From the NCBI GenBank assembly GCA_947503525.1, contig CANNEA010000005.1, positions 186,001 to 250,000 of the forward strand: a DNA stretch of 64,000 nt, given 5' to 3'. Origin of the DNA: an uncultured Carboxylicivirga sp. (GTDB lineage: Bacteria; Bacteroidota; Bacteroidia; Bacteroidales; Marinilabiliaceae). The notes under the pieces are model-generated. The model ran no database searches, was not told where the DNA came from, and saw nothing but the letters and a program-made list of their open reading frames with translations. Both the position numbers and the translations under genes were made by a program. Shown here piece by piece: positions 53,286 through 62,594 of this stretch (the stretch's first letter is position 1; the number at the start of each line of letters is the position of its first letter).

Positions 53286-53735
53286 ATGAGATTTTCAACC
53301 TATTTTACCTTTTTTATTACCCTGATTGTTTTGGCTTCTTGTTCTTCGTTAAATAAAGGCACATCTAGTTTTGATGATAGTGACAGCCCCTATGTAAGTG
53401 AAAACACTAAACCAAAGGTTAAAGAACAACCAACTCCTAAAAAGGCCATAGTTGTTAAAGAAGAAAAAGTAAAAGTAGTAGACAATACAAATAAGGAAGT
53501 ATTTAAATACTATGTTATAATTGGATCATTTAAGGTATTGGAGAACGCTAAAAACTATAAAACACAATTGATTGAAGAAGGTTTTACTCCTGTACTGTTG
53601 GAAAATGAAAATGGTTTATATCGAGTTTCTGTATCCGCTTACAACGATGAGCAGCCAGCTCGCGATAAAATCGGATCAATCCGAAGTAAATTCGAAAAAT
53701 ATAACGATGTATGGCTTTTAATCAGTAAAAAGTAA
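53286..53735 (+). CDS. SPOR-domain lipoprotein
   Basis: A 149-residue protein with lipobox LASCSS (Cys ~19). A Lys/Glu/Pro/Val-rich linker spans ~30-75. The SPOR domain (~77-149) has FKYYVIIGSFKVLENAKNYK then GFTPVLLENENGLYRVSVSA. SPOR domains bind denuded peptidoglycan at division sites, so this is a probable cell-wall-binding lipoprotein. It ends a run murB, mltG, TetR-like, SPOR, which suits cell-wall growth or division. Confidence 0.88.
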   Translation: MRFSTYFTFFITLIVLASCSSLNKGTSSFDDSDSPYVSENTKPKVKEQPTPKKAIVVKEEKVKVVDNTNKEVFKYYVIIGSFKVLENAKNYKTQLIEEGFTPVLLENENGLYRVSVSAYNDEQPARDKIGSIRSKFEKYNDVWLLISKK

Positions 53736-53753
53736 ATCAAAAAATATTACACC

Positions 53754-53781
53754 AAAAGCTCCTTTTAAGGAGCTTTTTTTA
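53754..53781 (+). terminator. Terminator of the SPOR lipoprotein gene
   Basis: AAAGCTCCTT (53755-53764) pairs with AAGGAGCTTT (53767-53776) around a 2-nt loop in the drawn pairing, then continues into a T run. Confidence 0.9.
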
Positions 53782-53802
53782 TTTATAGAAGTTTCTTTTT
53801 CC

Positions 53803-53810
53803 TATTTTTG
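53803..53810 (+). promoter_or_regulatory. -7 promoter element (TATTTTTG) before the flavodiiron gene
   Basis: TATTTTTG matches TAnnTTTG and lies 51 bp before the start codon, just after the terminator. No clear -33 element was seen. Confidence 0.45.
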
Positions 53811-53860
53811 CGCATTCTTTTACCGAAATAAATAAAAACAAGAATAAAATCAGAGTAAAG

Positions 53861-55057
53861 ATGTATAAACCAGTTAATCTTTCGGACAAAATTTACTATG
53901 TAGGAGTAAACGACCGACGTACAGCTTTGTTTGAAAACATGTGGCCGCTTGAGCGTGGTGTATCATACAACTCGTATCTAATAGCTGATGAAAAAGTAGC
54001 AATAGTAGATACTGTTGAAGCCGGTCATTTTGAAAAGTGGATTGCTAAAGTCAGAGCTATTTTACAAGGACGACCTGTAGATTATTTGGTTGTTAACCAC
54101 ATGGAACCTGACCATTCTGGTGCTATTCGTATTTTAACCGAGCTTTATCCCGATATGGAAATTGTTGGCAACAAAAAAACACTGCCAATGATAGAAGGTT
54201 ATTATGGTATTAGCTCAAATTTCAAACTGGTTAAAGAAGGTGATTCCATTGAATTGGGATCAAACAAGTTATCTTTCTATACAATACCGATGGTTCATTG
54301 GCCAGAATCAATGGTGTGCTTCGAAGAAAATAACAATATATTATTTTCATCAGACGCCTTTGGAAGTTTTGGAACACTTGATGGAGGTATATTTGATGAT
54401 GAATTGGATTTTGAGCACTACGTGGATGAAATGCGTCGTTACTATTCCAATATTGTTGGTAAATATGGCAACCCTGTTCAAAAAGCACTTCAAAAACTTG
54501 GGGCATTGGACATAAAAATGATAGCACCATCACACGGGCCAGTCTATAGAGAGAATATATCACGCATGATTGACATGTATGATAAGTGGAGTAAATATGA
54601 GGCTGAAGAAGGAGTTGTTGTAGCCTATGCATCGATGTATGGAAATACAGAAGAAATGGCTGAAGTAACGGCTAGAGCGATTTCTGAAAATGGAATAAAA
54701 AATGTTCGTGTTTACGATGTAAGTAAGACACATCCTTCACACATAATTTCTGATGTATTTAAATTCAAAGGAATTATTCTAGGCAGTCCAACTTATAGTA
54801 ATGAGTTACATCCTAACATGGAAGCCCTCGCCATGAAACTTCAACACATGGGCGTAACTAACCATTATTATGGTGTTTTAGGTTCATTTACCTGGGCAGG
54901 AGCATCGGTTAAAAAACTTAATGAAGTTGGAGAAAATCTAAAATGGGAATCTGTAGCCGATGCTGTTGAGGAGAAACATGCACTAAAGGAAGATAAGTAT
55001 GAAGCTTGCTGGCAATTAGGAGTTGCAATGGCTGAAAAACTTAAATCGGAGCGATAG
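53861..55057 (+). CDS. A-type flavodiiron protein (FprA-like, O2 or NO reductase)
   Basis: A 398-residue protein. The N-terminal beta-lactamase-like diiron domain carries LVVNHMEPDHSGAIRIL near residue 80, TIPMVHWPESMVCFEENN, FSSDAFGSFGTLDGG near residue 164, and IAPSHGPVYR near residue 224. These include the His, Glu and Asp iron ligands. From ~250 the flavodoxin domain has VVAYASMYGNTEEMAEVTAR and LGSPTYSNELHP. It reduces O2 to water, or NO, using FMN and a rubredoxin donor, and so protects oxygen-sensitive enzymes such as PFL. Monocistronic. Confidence 0.95.
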   Translation: MYKPVNLSDKIYYVGVNDRRTALFENMWPLERGVSYNSYLIADEKVAIVDTVEAGHFEKWIAKVRAILQGRPVDYLVVNHMEPDHSGAIRILTELYPDMEIVGNKKTLPMIEGYYGISSNFKLVKEGDSIELGSNKLSFYTIPMVHWPESMVCFEENNNILFSSDAFGSFGTLDGGIFDDELDFEHYVDEMRRYYSNIVGKYGNPVQKALQKLGALDIKMIAPSHGPVYRENISRMIDMYDKWSKYEAEEGVVVAYASMYGNTEEMAEVTARAISENGIKNVRVYDVSKTHPSHIISDVFKFKGIILGSPTYSNELHPNMEALAMKLQHMGVTNHYYGVLGSFTWAGASVKKLNEVGENLKWESVADAVEEKHALKEDKYEACWQLGVAMAEKLKSER

Positions 55058-55080
55058 CAAAAAATTATTCAATAATATTT

Positions 55081-55107
55081 AGCACTCAATTTTGAGTGCT
55101 TTTTTTT
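55081..55107 (+). terminator. Terminator of the flavodiiron gene
   Basis: AGCACTCAA (55081-55089) pairs perfectly with TTGAGTGCT (55092-55100) and is followed by seven T. Confidence 0.92.
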
Positions 55108-55180
55108 GCTTCAATTCTTTGATCATCGAATATCCTTCTTAAAAATTACTAATTTAGCTTTTCAATTAAGAATTATAGAT

Positions 55181-55687
55181 TTGGACGATAATAAAACGCT
55201 TACCTGGTATGCATTGTATACCAAATCCAGAGCAGAGAAGAAAGTTTTGGATCAATTAACTAAAATGGGTATTAAAGCCTATCTCCCATTAAAAAAAGTG
55301 CTTCGTCAATGGAGTGATCGAAAAAAATGGGTTGAAATGCCTGTCATAAGTTCATATATCTTTATTAATATTCCGGAAGAAGATTATAAAAAGGTATTTG
55401 AAGTCAATGGTGTTGTAGCGTATGTTTCGTACAAAGGTAAAGCTTGTACAATTCCAAATGGTGACATTGAGGCAATGAGACGAACCATTGAGAATCAACT
55501 GGATTTTGATGTAGAAACGAACCAACTAAAAAAAGGCCAGACAATTACCGTAACTTCCGGCCCACTAAAAGGAGTTACTGGTGAGGTTCTTGAAGTGCAA
55601 GGAACTAAAAAACTTCATTTAAGCATAAGCAATATTGGTTATACTTTAGTAGTGGATTTGGCAGATGCTACATTTACGAAAGAATAA
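55181..55687 (+). CDS. UpxY-like NusG-paralogue transcription antiterminator
   Basis: A 168-residue NGN-KOW protein. It starts LTWYALYTKSRAEKKVLDQL after a few residues, the UpxY start, and continues with YLPLKKVLRQWSDRKKWVEM and SSYIFINIPEED. The C-terminal KOW-like part has GQTITVTSGPLKGVTGEVLE. In Bacteroides, UpxY proteins keep RNA polymerase going through long capsule operons. There is no ATG before the NGN domain; the in-frame TTG at 55181 is the best start (another TTG at 55106). It heads the polysaccharide genes, with the epimerase gene 28 bp later. Confidence 0.88.
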   Translation: MDDNKTLTWYALYTKSRAEKKVLDQLTKMGIKAYLPLKKVLRQWSDRKKWVEMPVISSYIFINIPEEDYKKVFEVNGVVAYVSYKGKACTIPNGDIEAMRRTIENQLDFDVETNQLKKGQTITVTSGPLKGVTGEVLEVQGTKKLHLSISNIGYTLVVDLADATFTKE

Positions 55688-55715
55688 AAACCTATTATTC
55701 CCGTAAAATTCAACT

Positions 55716-56702
55716 ATGAAAAAGGTTCTTGTTACAGGAGCAGCAGGTTTTATTGGGTTTCACCTCTGCAAATATTTAATTAAACTTGACTATGATGTTC
55801 ATGGCATTGACTCATTAAATGAATATTACTCCAGTCAACTTAAATTAGATCGTTTAAATCAGATTATTGATACTGATAACTTCCAATTCAAGAATATAAA
55901 CATCTGCGCTAAGGATGATTTAGATGAATTATTCAAGAAAGAACAGTTTGACATTGTAATAAATCTTGCAGCGCAAGCAGGAGTGCGATATAGTATTTCT
56001 GATCCCTATAAGTATTTGGACAGTAATCTAATTGGATTTGTGAATATCCTTGAAGCATGTCGTAATAATCCGATAGAACATTTAATATACGCTTCATCCA
56101 GTTCTGTTTATGGAAATTCTACGGAAATACCATTTAGTACAAAAAACAGAACCGATGAACCTGTTTCCTTATATGCGGCTACAAAAAAAGCCAATGAGTT
56201 ATTAGCTCACAGTTATGCTCAGCTATATAATATTCCGATGACAGGATTAAGGTTTTTCACAGTTTATGGACCATATGGCAGACCAGACATGGCCTATTTT
56301 TCATTTACCAAACGGATACTTAACGGTGAAAGCATACAAGTATTTAACAATGGTATGCTGGAGAGAGACTTCACATATATAGATGACATTGTATTAGCAA
56401 TTGAAAAGTTAATTGATCTGCCTTTTAATATAAACGGGGAAGACATTAAGCCTTATAGACTATTCAACATAGGAAGTAATGCACCGGTTAAGCTTATGGA
56501 TTTTATCAAGATCCTTGAGGACCTGTTAGGAAGAAAGGCAAACATGGAACTTTTACCTATGCAAAAAGGGGATGTGTTTCGAACATATGCTGATGTTTCA
56601 GACCTGGAAGAAAGAATTAACTTTAAGCCTGACACTTCAATAAAAGAAGGATTGAAACACTTTGTAAGTTGGTATCTTAAATACTATAAGGTAAACGTTT
56701 GA
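55716..56702 (+). CDS. UDP-glucuronate 4-epimerase (NAD-dependent SDR)
   Basis: A 328-residue extended SDR. VTGAAGFIGFHLCKYLIKL is the NAD motif. HGIDSLNEYYSSQLKLDRLN (~residues 30-50) is typical of UDP-GlcA 4-epimerases of the CapI/LspL group. The YxxxK pair is in SLYAATKKANE near residue 148. The product is UDP-galacturonate. Its 3' end overlaps rnz by 19 bp tail to tail. With ugd and UXS downstream, a uronic-acid or pentose-containing polysaccharide is likely. Confidence 0.9.
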   Translation: MKKVLVTGAAGFIGFHLCKYLIKLDYDVHGIDSLNEYYSSQLKLDRLNQIIDTDNFQFKNINICAKDDLDELFKKEQFDIVINLAAQAGVRYSISDPYKYLDSNLIGFVNILEACRNNPIEHLIYASSSSVYGNSTEIPFSTKNRTDEPVSLYAATKKANELLAHSYAQLYNIPMTGLRFFTVYGPYGRPDMAYFSFTKRILNGESIQVFNNGMLERDFTYIDDIVLAIEKLIDLPFNINGEDIKPYRLFNIGSNAPVKLMDFIKILEDLLGRKANMELLPMQKGDVFRTYADVSDLEERINFKPDTSIKEGLKHFVSWYLKYYKVNV

Positions 56703-57595
56703 TTATCTTTAGCCAAAATAACATTACTAAATTCAGCTTTTGCTTCCCGATACAATGGATCAAGATCTTTATACCTGCTTGAAAAATGACCAATTAGTAA
56801 TTTGCCCACATTAGCATCTCTTGCAATTACTCCTGCTTGTTTTGCAGTTGTATGCATCGAAGACTTGGCCAAATTCTTCAGTTCATGCAAAAAGGTAGCC
56901 TCATGATAAAGCAAATCAACTCCAGTGATATTTGGTATTAGCCTTCTGAAATATTTTGTGTCTGAACAAAAAGCGTAAGATTTTGGTCTTGGCACCGGAA
57001 TTATTAACTCCTCTTCAGGCACAACTCTACCATTATCATCAGTAAACTGGCCTCCATTTTTTAAGGCCACTATTTCTCTGACTTCAAGATTATATTTAAA
57101 GATAGCTTCCTTGCGAACATTAGGCTCTTTGGCTTTTTCACTAAACAAGAAACCACAAGTTGGTACACGATGAGCTAATGGAAAAGACTCTACCTTTACC
57201 TTTTTATCTTCGTAAATGATTACTTTTTCATCATAACTAAGATCTTTATACTCGATATTGTAAGGTAAGTCCTGACAAAAATATTTGAGCTGTGGATTAA
57301 GTAATTCTTTTAAGTCAGCATGAGCATGAATAGTCAACTTTCTTGTTCGGCCAAGTAATCCAAAAGTTGAAATTAGGCCCATCAAGCCAAATACATGATC
57401 ACCATGTAAATGCGAAAGAAAAATATGATTAATTTTCGAGAAGTTAACTTTATTTCTGCGCAACTGCATTTGTGTACCCTCCCCACAATCGATCAAAAAA
57501 AACCGCTCAGACACATTAAGTATCTGAGCGGTTGGATATCTATCTGATGTTGGTAATGCTGAATTACTTCCCAGAATTGTAAGCGAAAAACTCAT
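56684..57595 (-). CDS. rnz: Ribonuclease Z
   Basis: A 303-residue metallo-beta-lactamase-fold tRNA 3' processing enzyme. Metal ligands are in FLSHLHGDHVFGLMGLIS near residue 60, plus the later YHEATF and GHFSSRY. LIDCGEGTQMQLRRNKVNFS precedes them. The flexible arm region is present around residue 160. It is third in a minus operon, rpsA-STAS-rnz, with gaps of 16 and 3 bp. Confidence 0.95.
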   Translation of the reverse strand: MSFSLTILGSNSALPTSDRYPTAQILNVSERFFLIDCGEGTQMQLRRNKVNFSKINHIFLSHLHGDHVFGLMGLISTFGLLGRTRKLTIHAHADLKELLNPQLKYFCQDLPYNIEYKDLSYDEKVIIYEDKKVKVESFPLAHRVPTCGFLFSEKAKEPNVRKEAIFKYNLEVREIVALKNGGQFTDDNGRVVPEEELIIPVPRPKSYAFCSDTKYFRRLIPNITGVDLLYHEATFLHELKNLAKSSMHTTAKQAGVIARDANVGKLLIGHFSSRYKDLDPLYREAKAEFSNVILAKDNQTFTL

Positions 57596-57598
57596 TCG

Positions 57599-57955
57599 TT
57601 AATTCGATTCAATTGCTTTACGAATCATTTCAGTACCATCATCCAGTGAAGGGGCAATATTTAATACAGAGTCCAGTTGAGAAACAGAAATTAATCGCTC
57701 AACAGCTGGCTGTAATCCTGCCAAAACAAATGCCCCATCTGCATTTTTACATAAACGGTTAGCCACAAGAATAGCACTTAATCCAGATGAATCACAATAG
57801 GTGCATTTACTCAGGTCAAGCAAAAGATTCTTTTCGCCATTACCTGATAATAATACCAATTCCGATTTTAAGGTTGGAGCTACATGCGTATCCAACTTCT
57901 CTTTCAGAACCTGCACTAAAGTATATTCATCTAATTTGTCAATCTTGAAGTCCAT
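57599..57955 (-). CDS. STAS-domain anti-sigma factor antagonist-like protein
   Basis: A 118-residue STAS domain. The phosphorylatable Ser motif is CTYCDSSGLSAILVANRLCK near residue 55. Other family features are KEKLDTHVAPTLKSELVLLS and LLLDLSKC. Such proteins act in partner switching with anti-sigma or kinase proteins. No anti-sigma kinase is nearby. It is 16 bp downstream of rpsA and 3 bp upstream of rnz, so it is probably translated from the ribosomal protein message. Confidence 0.88.
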   Translation of the reverse strand: MDFKIDKLDEYTLVQVLKEKLDTHVAPTLKSELVLLSGNGEKNLLLDLSKCTYCDSSGLSAILVANRLCKNADGAFVLAGLQPAVERLISVSQLDSVLNIAPSLDDGTEMIRKAIESN

Positions 57956-57971
57956 TCCGTATTATTTTAAC

Positions 57972-59849
57972 TTATTTTTTATCTTCTTTAGGTGATTTCT
58001 CATCAGCTTCTAATTGATCTTTCAACGCTGCCAATTCAGAAATATCTCCTAAAGTAGTTTTTTCTAAGTTATCATTCAACTTCTTCACACCTTTTTTGGT
58101 TGTTTTGGCTTGAGCTTTCTTAGCTGCTACCTCTTCACCTTTGGCTACATCTTCGAATACACGAGAGTGAGAAAGGATGATTCGCTTAGCGGCTTTATTA
58201 AACTCAATCACTTTGAAATCAAGCTTTTCATCAACTTTAGCCTGTGCTCCATCTTCTTTCACAAGGTGACGTGGAGTAGCAAATCCTTCAACACCATATT
58301 GCAATGCAATTACAGCACCTTTATCGAAAATATCGATAATTGTACCCTCATGCACTGAATCTACAGTAAAGATCGATTCGAATACATCCCATGGATTCTC
58401 TTCTAGTTGCTTGTGTCCTAAACTTAAACGACGATTTTCTTTGTCGATTTCAAGAACAACAACTTCGATATCTTCTCCGATTGCTGTAAATTCTGCAGGA
58501 TGCTTAATTTTCTTAGTCCAAGAAAGATCTGAAATATGGATTAATCCATCAATTCCTTCTTCGATTTCAACGAACACACCAAAGTTTGTGAAGTTACGGA
58601 CAGCAGCTTTATGTTTGCTACCAACTGCATACTTCTCTTCGATTTTCTCCCATGGATCAGCTTTCAATTGCTTAATACCAAGAGACATCTTACGCTCGTC
58701 GCGATCAAGAGTTAATACCATAGCTTCAACCTCGTCGCCAACTTTTAAGAAGTCTTGCGCACTACGTAGGTGTTGTGACCATGACATTTCAGAAACGTGG
58801 ATCAAACCTTCAACACCAGCTGCGATTTCAACAAACGCACCATAGTCAGCCATAACAACCACTTTTCCTTTAACAATATCACCAACTTTCATCTCAGCAT
58901 TCAATGAATCCCAAGGGTGAGCAGTTAATTGTTTCAATCCAAGAGCAATTCTCTTCTTCTCATCATCAAAGTCAAGAATTACAACATTTAATTTTTGATC
59001 CAACTGAACAATTTCTTCCGGATGAGAAACGCGTCCCCATGAAAGATCTGTAATGTGGATTAATCCGTCTACGCCACCAAGGTCGATAAATACACCATAT
59101 GAAGTGATGTTTTTAACTGTTCCTTCAAGAACCTGTCCTTTTTCAAGCTTAGAAATAATATCTTTCTTCTGCTGCTCAAGTTCAGCTTCGATAAGCGCTT
59201 TGTGAGATACAACAACGTTCTTGAATTCAGGGTTAATTTTAACCACTTTAAATTCCATTGTTTTACCTACGTACATATCGTAATCGCGAATAGGCTTAAC
59301 ATCAATTTGAGAACCTGGCAAGAATGCCTCAATTCCAAATACGTCAACGATCATACCACCTTTAGTACGACACTTGATGTAACCTTTGATAACTTCATCG
59401 TTATCTAAAGCCTCGTTTACGCGATCCCAAGAACGTAATGCTCTTGCTTTCTTATGCGAAAGTACCAACTGACCTTTTTTGTCTTCTTGGCTTTCTACAT
59501 AAACTTCAACTTTATCGCCAACTTTTAATTCAGGGTTGTAACGAAATTCGTTGCGACTAACAATACCATCAGATTTAAAACCGATATTGATAACAACTTC
59601 ACGCTTAGTAAGAGTTATAACTTCTCCCTCAATAACTTCTTTTTCAGAAATTGTTGAAAGTGTTTCGTCATACATCTTAGCTAATTCTTCTTTTGAAGCA
59701 CCTCCGCCGACAACGTCGCCTGCTTCATAACTATCCCAATCGAAATCATCGCTTGGTACTGTTGCTACTGGTTCAGCTGCAACTTGAGTTTCCTTTACTT
59801 CAGGAGTACCTTCGATAGGCTCCTGAACATTTTCTTTTTCTTCAGTCAT
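57972..59849 (-). CDS. rpsA: 30S ribosomal protein S1
   Basis: A 625-residue S1 with six S1 domains. Recurring units are GQVLEGTVKNITSYGVFIDL, GLIHITDLSWGRVSHPEEIV, GDIVKGKVVVMADYGAFVEI and GLIHISDLSWTKKIKHPAEF. N- and C-terminal tails are acidic and lysine-rich. It is longer than E. coli S1 (557), as is usual in Bacteroidota. S1 binds mRNA and helps ribosomes on leaders lacking Shine-Dalgarno sequences, which fits this genome. First gene of rpsA-STAS-rnz. Confidence 0.97.
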   Translation of the reverse strand: MTEEKENVQEPIEGTPEVKETQVAAEPVATVPSDDFDWDSYEAGDVVGGGASKEELAKMYDETLSTISEKEVIEGEVITLTKREVVINIGFKSDGIVSRNEFRYNPELKVGDKVEVYVESQEDKKGQLVLSHKKARALRSWDRVNEALDNDEVIKGYIKCRTKGGMIVDVFGIEAFLPGSQIDVKPIRDYDMYVGKTMEFKVVKINPEFKNVVVSHKALIEAELEQQKKDIISKLEKGQVLEGTVKNITSYGVFIDLGGVDGLIHITDLSWGRVSHPEEIVQLDQKLNVVILDFDDEKKRIALGLKQLTAHPWDSLNAEMKVGDIVKGKVVVMADYGAFVEIAAGVEGLIHVSEMSWSQHLRSAQDFLKVGDEVEAMVLTLDRDERKMSLGIKQLKADPWEKIEEKYAVGSKHKAAVRNFTNFGVFVEIEEGIDGLIHISDLSWTKKIKHPAEFTAIGEDIEVVVLEIDKENRRLSLGHKQLEENPWDVFESIFTVDSVHEGTIIDIFDKGAVIALQYGVEGFATPRHLVKEDGAQAKVDEKLDFKVIEFNKAAKRIILSHSRVFEDVAKGEEVAAKKAQAKTTKKGVKKLNDNLEKTTLGDISELAALKDQLEADEKSPKEDKK

Positions 59850-59904
59850 TTTTGTTAAAATGTTAAAAAACTAGTAGTTAGACATTATATTGTAAAAATC
59901 GCTG

Positions 59905-59912
59905 CAAAATTA
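59905..59912 (-). promoter_or_regulatory. -7 promoter element of rpsA (TAATTTTG on the minus strand)
   Basis: CAAAATTA on the plus strand is the reverse of TAATTTTG and fits TAnnTTTG. It lies 56 bp before the rpsA start codon. The -33 position is not clear. Confidence 0.4.
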
Positions 59913-60121
59913 GTAACTTTTTTTGAGCTTAGAAAACTTTATTGGCTATAATAAAGAAAGATAGTTCATAATAATGGCTCATTAAAGATTCAAACTAATA
60001 GGAAACACCTAAGCTACTCTATATCAAAGCATCAACAAAACGCCTTTTAATTCGTAAGCATATAGAAATATGATAAATCACATTTTTAATTATTTTCTGC
60101 ACTGATATAAACATTTAGTTT

Positions 60122-60129
60122 TATTTTTG
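60122..60129 (+). promoter_or_regulatory. -7 promoter element (TATTTTTG) before ugd
   Basis: TATTTTTG fits TAnnTTTG and lies 51 bp before the start codon. With the divergent rpsA element it makes the 330-bp gap a two-way promoter region. The rest of the gap is AT-rich with nothing else seen. Confidence 0.45.
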
Positions 60130-60179
60130 ACTACTTATTTACTGCCAAATCAAAACTCTAGTGTTTTAAAAATTATAAC

Positions 60180-61493
60180 ATGAAGATTTCAATTATAGGA
60201 ACTGGTTATGTAGGTTTAGTTACAGGGACTTGTTTTGCTGACACAGGTATTAATGTATGCTGTGTTGACAATAATGCTGATAAAATTAGCCAACTCAGAA
60301 AGGGATTAATTCCAATTTATGAGCCAGGCTTAGATAGAATGGTACTTTCAAACGTTGAAAAGGAAAGGCTTCACTTTTCTACGAGTATTGCCGATAGCAT
60401 GGAACACACCGAAGTTATTTTTATCGCTGTAGGAACCCCACCAGGCGAAGACGGCAGTGCCGATTTAAGTCATGTTCTAGATGTAGCCCGTGAAATTGGT
60501 CGACATATGAATCATCATATGGTTATTGTTACCAAAAGTACCGTTCCGATTGGCACGGCGCAAAAGGTAAAAGCGGCCATCAAAGATGAAATTGAAAAAC
60601 GAGGATTAGAAATTGATTTTGATGTAGCATCAAATCCAGAATTCCTTAAAGAAGGAAATGCCATTGAAGATTTTCTTAAGCCAGACAGAATTGTAGTGGG
60701 TGTTGAGTCTGAAAAGGCAGAGAAAATAATGAGTCGTTTATATAAGCCATTTGTTCTTAATGGTCATCCAATTCTGTTTATGGATGTTCCTTCAGCTGAA
60801 ATGACAAAATATGCGGCCAATGCCATGCTTGCGACAAAAATTAGCTTTATGAATGATATCGCTAATCTTTGTGAAATTGTAGGTGCGGATGTCACAAACG
60901 TCAGAAAAGGTATAGGATCGGATACACGAATTGGCAGTAAATTTATATATGCCGGAGCTGGATATGGTGGTTCATGTTTTCCAAAGGATGTAAAGGCTAT
61001 TATTAAAACAGCCCAACAAAACAATTACAATTTAAGAATTCTGGAATCGGTTGAAGAGGTTAATGATGATCAAAAAAGGGTTGTTGTCAAAAAAGTAACT
61101 AAACACTTTGGTGATCTTAGAGGTAAAACTTTTGGAATGTGGGGATTATCTTTTAAGCCTCAAACAGACGATATGAGAGAAGCCCCTTCTGTTGTTATTA
61201 TTGAAGCTATGCTTGAGGCGGGTGCCAAGGTAAAAGCATATGATCCGGTTGCTAAAGAAGAAGCTAAAAAAATAATTGGTGATAAAATTGAATACAGCAA
61301 GGATCAATATGATGCACTTATTGATGTAGATGCGTTAATTCTAATTACTGAATGGCCTGAATTTAGACTACCTAATTTTAAGGTTATGGAGAAGTTAATG
61401 AAAAACAAGATCATATTTGATGGAAGAAACATATATGATCCTACAGAAATGGAAGAAAACAATTACACCTATTACTCAATTGGTAGAAAATAA
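60180..61493 (+). CDS. ugd: UDP-glucose 6-dehydrogenase
   Basis: A 437-residue enzyme making UDP-glucuronate with two NAD. The N-terminal NAD motif is IIGTGYVGLVTGTCFAD. The catalytic Cys is in GAGYGGSCFPKDVKAIIKTA near residue 265. ATKISFMNDIANLCE (~residues 218-232) and the later GMWGLSFKPQTDDMREAPS also match. The product feeds both the 4-epimerase upstream and the UDP-xylose synthase downstream. A terminator-like hairpin follows. Confidence 0.96.
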   Translation: MKISIIGTGYVGLVTGTCFADTGINVCCVDNNADKISQLRKGLIPIYEPGLDRMVLSNVEKERLHFSTSIADSMEHTEVIFIAVGTPPGEDGSADLSHVLDVAREIGRHMNHHMVIVTKSTVPIGTAQKVKAAIKDEIEKRGLEIDFDVASNPEFLKEGNAIEDFLKPDRIVVGVESEKAEKIMSRLYKPFVLNGHPILFMDVPSAEMTKYAANAMLATKISFMNDIANLCEIVGADVTNVRKGIGSDTRIGSKFIYAGAGYGGSCFPKDVKAIIKTAQQNNYNLRILESVEEVNDDQKRVVVKKVTKHFGDLRGKTFGMWGLSFKPQTDDMREAPSVVIIEAMLEAGAKVKAYDPVAKEEAKKIIGDKIEYSKDQYDALIDVDALILITEWPEFRLPNFKVMEKLMKNKIIFDGRNIYDPTEMEENNYTYYSIGRK

Positions 61494-61510
61494 AAACTAA
61501 AATTAAACAA

Positions 61511-61539
61511 AAAGGTCTGGGTTAATGCTCAGACTTTTT
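61511..61539 (+). terminator. Weak hairpin terminator after ugd
   Basis: AAAGGTCTGGG pairs with GCTCAGACTTT through several wobbles around a 6-nt loop, then T-rich sequence. It may be partial, allowing read-through to UXS. Confidence 0.6.
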
Positions 61540-61601
61540 ATTTTATATTTGACCAATCATTAAATCAAGATTTTTGGCCGTAAGAAACTGAAAAAGTTAG
61601 C

Positions 61602-62561
61602 ATGAAGAAGAGAGTATTAATAACAGGAGGAGCAGGTTTTATAGGATCTCACCTTTGCGAACGTTTATTAAAAGAAGGAAATGAAGTCATCTGTCTGGAT
61701 AATTATTTTACCGGATCAAAAGACAATGTTGTCCACTTGTTAGACAATCCGTATTTTGAGCTCATTCGACATGACGTTACTCACCCCTACTTTATTGAAG
61801 TTGATGAAATTTACAATTTAGCTTGCCCGGCGTCTCCTGTCCATTACCAGTATAACTCTATAAAAACTATTAAAACATCGGTGATGGGTGCAATTAATAT
61901 GTTGGGTTTAGCCAAACGTATTAAAGCTCGCATTCTTCAAGCTTCAACCAGCGAGGTATATGGCGACCCATTAATCCATCCACAACCTGAATCGTATTGG
62001 GGAAATGTAAATCCCATTGGTATTCGTTCGTGTTACGATGAGGGCAAACGTTGTGCTGAGAGCCTATTTGTGAATTACAATGAACAGAACAATGTGGATA
62101 CCAAAATCATACGTATTTTTAACACTTATGGACCTCGCATGAACCCTGAGGATGGAAGAGTTGTTTCCAACTTTATTATGCAAGCTTTATTGGGCGAAGA
62201 AATTACAATATTCGGAAATGGCGAACAAACTCGCAGCTTTCAATATGTTGATGATTTAGTTGAGGGAATGATTAGAATGATGAAGTCAGGAAAAGAGTTT
62301 GCCGGACCAGTTAATATTGGAAATCCAAATGAATTTTCAATGTTGGAGTTAGCCCAAAAAGTTATTGAACTCACTAATTCAAAATCTAAATTAATTTTTC
62401 AGCCACTCCCAGCTGATGATCCAACTCAAAGGCAACCTGACATAAGTTTAGCTAAAAAAGAACTGGATAATTGGGAACCAAATGTCCAATTAAAAGAAGG
62501 TCTTTCTAAAACAATTGAATATTTCGACCAGTTGCTTAAAAATGGTTGGACAAGAAAATAG
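61602..62561 (+). CDS. UDP-glucuronate decarboxylase (UDP-xylose synthase, UXS)
   Basis: A 319-residue extended [23 protein letters not shown] is the NAD motif. The YxxxK pair is in [14 protein letters not shown] near residue 147. [20 protein letters not shown] and [20 protein letters not shown] are typical of UXS. It converts UDP-GlcA to UDP-xylose. It is in the same direction as ugd and rfbA. Whether this is UXS, not ArnA-type or a close epimerase, rests on those signatures. Confidence 0.9.
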   Translation: MKKRVLITGGAGFIGSHLCERLLKEGNEVICLDNYFTGSKDNVVHLLDNPYFELIRHDVTHPYFIEVDEIYNLACPASPVHYQYNSIKTIKTSVMGAINMLGLAKRIKARILQASTSEVYGDPLIHPQPESYWGNVNPIGIRSCYDEGKRCAESLFVNYNEQNNVDTKIIRIFNTYGPRMNPEDGRVVSNFIMQALLGEEITIFGNGEQTRSFQYVDDLVEGMIRMMKSGKEFAGPVNIGNPNEFSMLELAQKVIELTNSKSKLIFQPLPADDPTQRQPDISLAKKELDNWEPNVQLKEGLSKTIEYFDQLLKNGWTRK

Positions 62562-62594
62562 AATAATCAAAACTAGTCCCTAAAATATTGAATT